DNA of 64,000 nucleotides from Kosakonia cowanii JCM 10956 = DSM 18146 (GTDB lineage: Bacteria; Pseudomonadota; Gammaproteobacteria; Enterobacterales; Enterobacteriaceae), in contig NZ_CP019445.1 of assembly GCF_001975225.1 (NCBI RefSeq), positions 186,001 through 250,000 of the forward strand, read 5' to 3'. A program made the translations under genes and the position numbers. Below, piece after piece: positions 61,573 through 64,000 of the stretch; position 1 is the first letter of the stretch, and each line of letters begins with the position of its first letter. The notes beneath the pieces are model-generated. The model was not told the DNA's origin. It saw nothing but the letters and a program-made list of their open reading frames with translations, and made no database searches.

Positions 61573-61696
61573 GAGATAAACCCTTACGTTGTTTTGTTTA
61601 AGTGAGGCGCCGTGCCTCGATGAAAGTAATGATAGACCTCTACCTTCAAAACAAAAAGCGGAAGGATTTGTTAATCTCTTTCAGTTTTTTTGACGG

Positions 61697-62536
61697 TTAT
61701 TTAACACCCACCAGCCGCTGCGGATGGGTATAAATTGTCGCCCTGCCCGGCTTGCAAAAACCGACCAGCGTCAGGTTACAACGCTCTGCCACTTCTACCG
61801 CCAGCGTAGTCGCCGCCGAGACGGCAAAGAGGATTTCGACGCCGCACATCGCCGACTTTTGCACCATCTCATAGCTGGCGCGGCTGGAGACCAGCACCGC
61901 ACCGGAGGCCCACCTTTCACCGGCGCGTGCCCGGTGCCCGAGCAGCTTATCCAGCGCCACATGGCGACCCACATCTTCATGCCCCCCCGCCAGCTCGCCG
62001 GAAGGCAACAGCCACGCGGCGGCGTGGGTACAGCCGCTCAGCTGCCCGATCGGCTGCACATCAGTTAAGTGAGTGAGCGCGTTATCCAGCGTGGCTAAAT
62101 CAAAGGTCTGGGTGAACGGCAGCGGCACAATGGGCTTGCCGATATCATTGAGCTGCTCAACGCCGCAGACGCCACAGCCGGTGCGCCCGGCCAGCGCGCG
62201 GCGACGCTCTTTCAGCCCCATAAAACGGCGGCTGGAGAGGTCAATCTGCACTTCCAGCCCATTACAGGACGGCACAACCTCCATGCCGTAAATGTCGGCG
62301 GGGGTTTCAATAATCCCTTCGGATAAGGAGAAGCCGATGGCGAACTCCTCCAGATCTTTTGGCGATGCCATCATCACCACGTGGGAAATACCGTTGTAGA
62401 CCAGCGCAACAGGCACCTCTTCCGCCAGCATGTCTGGCTGGGGCTGCTGCAGGTTGTCACGCTTCCAGAGCACGACTTCGCGTACGCCTGTGACTGATGT
62501 TGCATTTTTGTGCTTTTTAGTATGCAAAATGTTCAC
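61697..62536 (-). CDS. fdhD: Formate dehydrogenase accessory sulfurtransferase FdhD
   Basis: Moves sulfur from IscS to the molybdenum cofactor before it enters formate dehydrogenases. 279 residues with a probable GTG start; the first 15 residues differ from E. coli. The catalytic CGVC loop lies in [12 protein letters not shown] (about residue 120), and [17 protein letters not shown] and [14 protein letters not shown] are conserved. Divergent from fdoG as in E. coli. Confidence 0.96.
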   Translation of the reverse strand: MNILHTKKHKNATSVTGVREVVLWKRDNLQQPQPDMLAEEVPVALVYNGISHVVMMASPKDLEEFAIGFSLSEGIIETPADIYGMEVVPSCNGLEVQIDLSSRRFMGLKERRRALAGRTGCGVCGVEQLNDIGKPIVPLPFTQTFDLATLDNALTHLTDVQPIGQLSGCTHAAAWLLPSGELAGGHEDVGRHVALDKLLGHRARAGERWASGAVLVSSRASYEMVQKSAMCGVEILFAVSAATTLAVEVAERCNLTLVGFCKPGRATIYTHPQRLVGVK

Positions 62537-62689
62537 TTTGTATTAACTACCCTCGAACAAGCGTACCGACATTGTGGTATTCTCCGCGCATATCCTTCTT
62601 AAGCAGAGGGATATGCAGCAATTCTGAACCTTTGTGAAATTCACCGCAAAGAAAAAAACGATAAGAGTAATGTCAACCAGGAGTAACCC

Positions 62690-64000
62690 ATGCAGGTCAG
62701 CAGAAGGCAGTTCTTTAAGATCTGCGCTGGCGGTATGGCAGGTACAACGGCTGCAGCACTGGGCTTTGCCCCCAACATTGCACTCGCGGAGACACGGCAA
62801 TATAAGCTGTTGCGCACCCGCGAAACCCGTAATACTTGCACATATTGTTCCGTGGGCTGCGGGCTATTGATGTATAGCCTCGGCGACGGTGCAAAAAACG
62901 CCAAAGCGTCAATTTTCCATATCGAAGGGGATCCGGACCATCCGGTAAACCGCGGCGCGCTCTGCCCGAAAGGGGCAGGTCTGGTGGATTTCATCCACTC
63001 TGAAAGCCGCCTGAAATACCCGGAATACCGTGCTCCAGGTTCCGATAAGTGGCAACGCATCACCTGGGAAGATGCCTTTGAGCGCATCGCCAAACTGATG
63101 AAAGCCGACCGCGACGCCAACTATGTTGCGCAGAACGCCGAAGGCACCACCGTGAACCGCTGGCTGAGCACCGGGATGCTGTGCGCATCCGCTTCCAGTA
63201 ACGAAACCGGCTATTTAACCCAGAAATTTACCCGCGCCCTCGGCATGTTAGCCGTCGATAACCAGGCGCGTGTCTGACACGGACCAACGGTAGCAAGTCT
63301 TGCTCCAACATTTGGTCGCGGTGCGATGACCAACCACTGGGTTGATATGAAGAACGCCAATCTCATCGTGGTGATGGGAGGGAACGCGGCAGAAGCGCAT
63401 CCGGTGGGATTCCGCTGGGCGATGGAAGCCAAGATCCACAATGGCGCGAAGCTGATTGTTATCGATCCTCGCTTTACGCGAACCGCCTCGGTTGCGGATT
63501 TTTATACGCCGATTCGTTCCGGTACTGACATCGCTTTCCTGTCAGGCGTGTTGCTGTACCTGCTGAACAACGAAAAATATAACCGCGAATATACCGAAGC
63601 CTATACCAACGCCAGCCTGATCGTGCGTGAAGATTTTGGCTTCGAAGATGGCCTGTTCACCGGCTATGACGCGGAAACACGCAAGTACGACAAAACCACC
63701 TGGAACTACGAGCTGGATGAGAAGGGCTTCGCTAAGCGCGATAAAACGCTGACTCACCCGCGCTGCGTGTGGAACCTGCTGAAACAGCATGTTTCCCGCT
63801 ATACGCCAGATGTGGTTGAAAACATCTGCGGGACGCCAAAAGCGGACTTCCTGAAGGTGTGCGAGTACATCGCGGAAACCAGCGTGCATGATAAAACCGC
63901 CTCGTTCCTCTATGCACTGGGCTGGACGCAGCACTCCGTCGGCGCGCAGAACATCCGTACCATGGCGATGATCCAGCTGCTGCTCGGCAATATGGGGATG
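62690..64000 (+). CDS. fdoG: Formate dehydrogenase-O major subunit, selenoprotein (5' part)
   Basis: Catalytic alpha subunit of the periplasm-facing aerobic formate dehydrogenase: oxidises formate, holds molybdopterin and a [4Fe-4S] cluster, passes electrons to FdoH. 437 codons are visible, ending at the window edge in frame. Twin-arginine signal SRRQFFK at residues 4-10; cluster cysteines in CTYCSVGC (about 50) and later LCPKGAG. Codon 196 (63275-63277) is TGA, in QARV-U-HGPTVASL, and the frame continues intact afterwards, so it is selenocysteine and not a break. The ORF should not be annotated as a 195-residue protein. Distinguished from fdnG by its place beside fdhD. Confidence 0.95.
63275..63315 (+). 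promoter_or_regulatory. Selenocysteine UGA codon with bacterial SECIS hairpin
   Basis: UGA followed within 14-25 bases by a hairpin with GCAA/TTGC arms around a GTC apical loop (63293-63303), like the SelB-binding GGUC loop of fdhF and fdnG mRNAs. Recodes UGA with SelB and tRNA-Sec. Confidence 0.75.

Noticed and set aside
63275..63277. Stop codon suggesting a frameshift or truncated fdoG
   Set aside because: The same frame continues without change beyond it with perfect formate dehydrogenase sequence; the position is the known selenocysteine.

Overview
The window is a chromosomal segment from a member of the Enterobacteriaceae. Nearly every protein is immediately recognisable as an Escherichia coli-type orthologue, and the order fabR-sthA-oxyR-argHBCE-ppc, metFLBJ-rpmE-priA-cytR-ftsN-hslVU-menA-rraA-zapB-glpFKX-fpr-tpiA, cdh-sbp-pfkA-fieF-cpxPRA-yiiM, sodA-rhaTRSBAD and fdhD/fdoG is the ancestral enteric order. 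GC content is high for the family. The accessory gene set (rhamnose ABC transporter, solitary fsaB, AzlCD, a KdgR-type site before an aldolase-like gene) fits an Enterobacter/Kosakonia/Klebsiella-like genus rather than E. coli itself; I cannot fix the species from the sequence alone. I saw no prophage, insertion sequence, CRISPR array, tRNA or rRNA.

Layout. 1-3 kb: fatty-acid regulator fabR (cut by the window edge), transhydrogenase sthA, and the peroxide switch oxyR with its divergent small RNA OxyS. 3-7.6 kb: arginine biosynthesis, argC-argB-argH divergent from argE across a pair of ARG boxes. 7.8-14.3 kb: ppc, the lipopolysaccharide phosphoethanolamine transferase eptC, the AraC-type regulator yijO and the aldolase fsaB. 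14.3-19.6 kb: methionine biosynthesis metF, metBL and the repressor metJ, with tandem met boxes before metF and between metB and metJ. 19.6-28.7 kb: ribosome, replication restart, division and proteolysis genes (rpmE, priA, cytR, ftsN, hslVU, menA, rraA, zapB). 29-36 kb: glycerol uptake and use (glpFKX), fpr, tpiA and a DASS-type anion transporter. 37-46.4 kb: cdh, sbp, pfkA, fieF, the Cpx envelope stress system with the 3'UTR small RNA CpxQ, yiiM, a DapA-family aldolase and sodA. 46.6-59.6 kb: an enlarged L-rhamnose locus. 59.7-64 kb: a XRE-cupin regulator divergent from azlCD, a small secreted DUF1471 protein, fdhD, and the start of fdoG, which runs off the window.

How the parts work together. 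The rhamnose locus is a complete route. Entry is by the RhaT symporter and, unusually, also by a four-gene ABC importer. Catabolism uses RhaM, RhaA, RhaB and RhaD, giving dihydroxyacetone phosphate and lactaldehyde. The iron-type alcohol dehydrogenase downstream probably reduces lactaldehyde. RhaS, RhaR and CRP sites lie in the 300-bp gap between rhaS and rhaB. tpiA, pfkA, glpX and glpFK link these triose phosphates to central metabolism. FdhD and FdoG belong to the aerobic formate dehydrogenase; fdoG reads through an in-frame UGA as selenocysteine.

Most interesting unexplained signals: (1) a 26-codon gene at 19639-19719 with its own Shine-Dalgarno sequence, a perfect CRP-type palindrome upstream and terminators on both sides, in the place where E. 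coli has yiiX; (2) a near-consensus KdgR operator directly before a DapA-family gene that replaces kdgT; (3) the second rhamnose uptake system; (4) a family of CCCTCTCC...GGAGAGGG palindromes placed after at least five genes; (5) a terminator hairpin that contains an alternative menA start.
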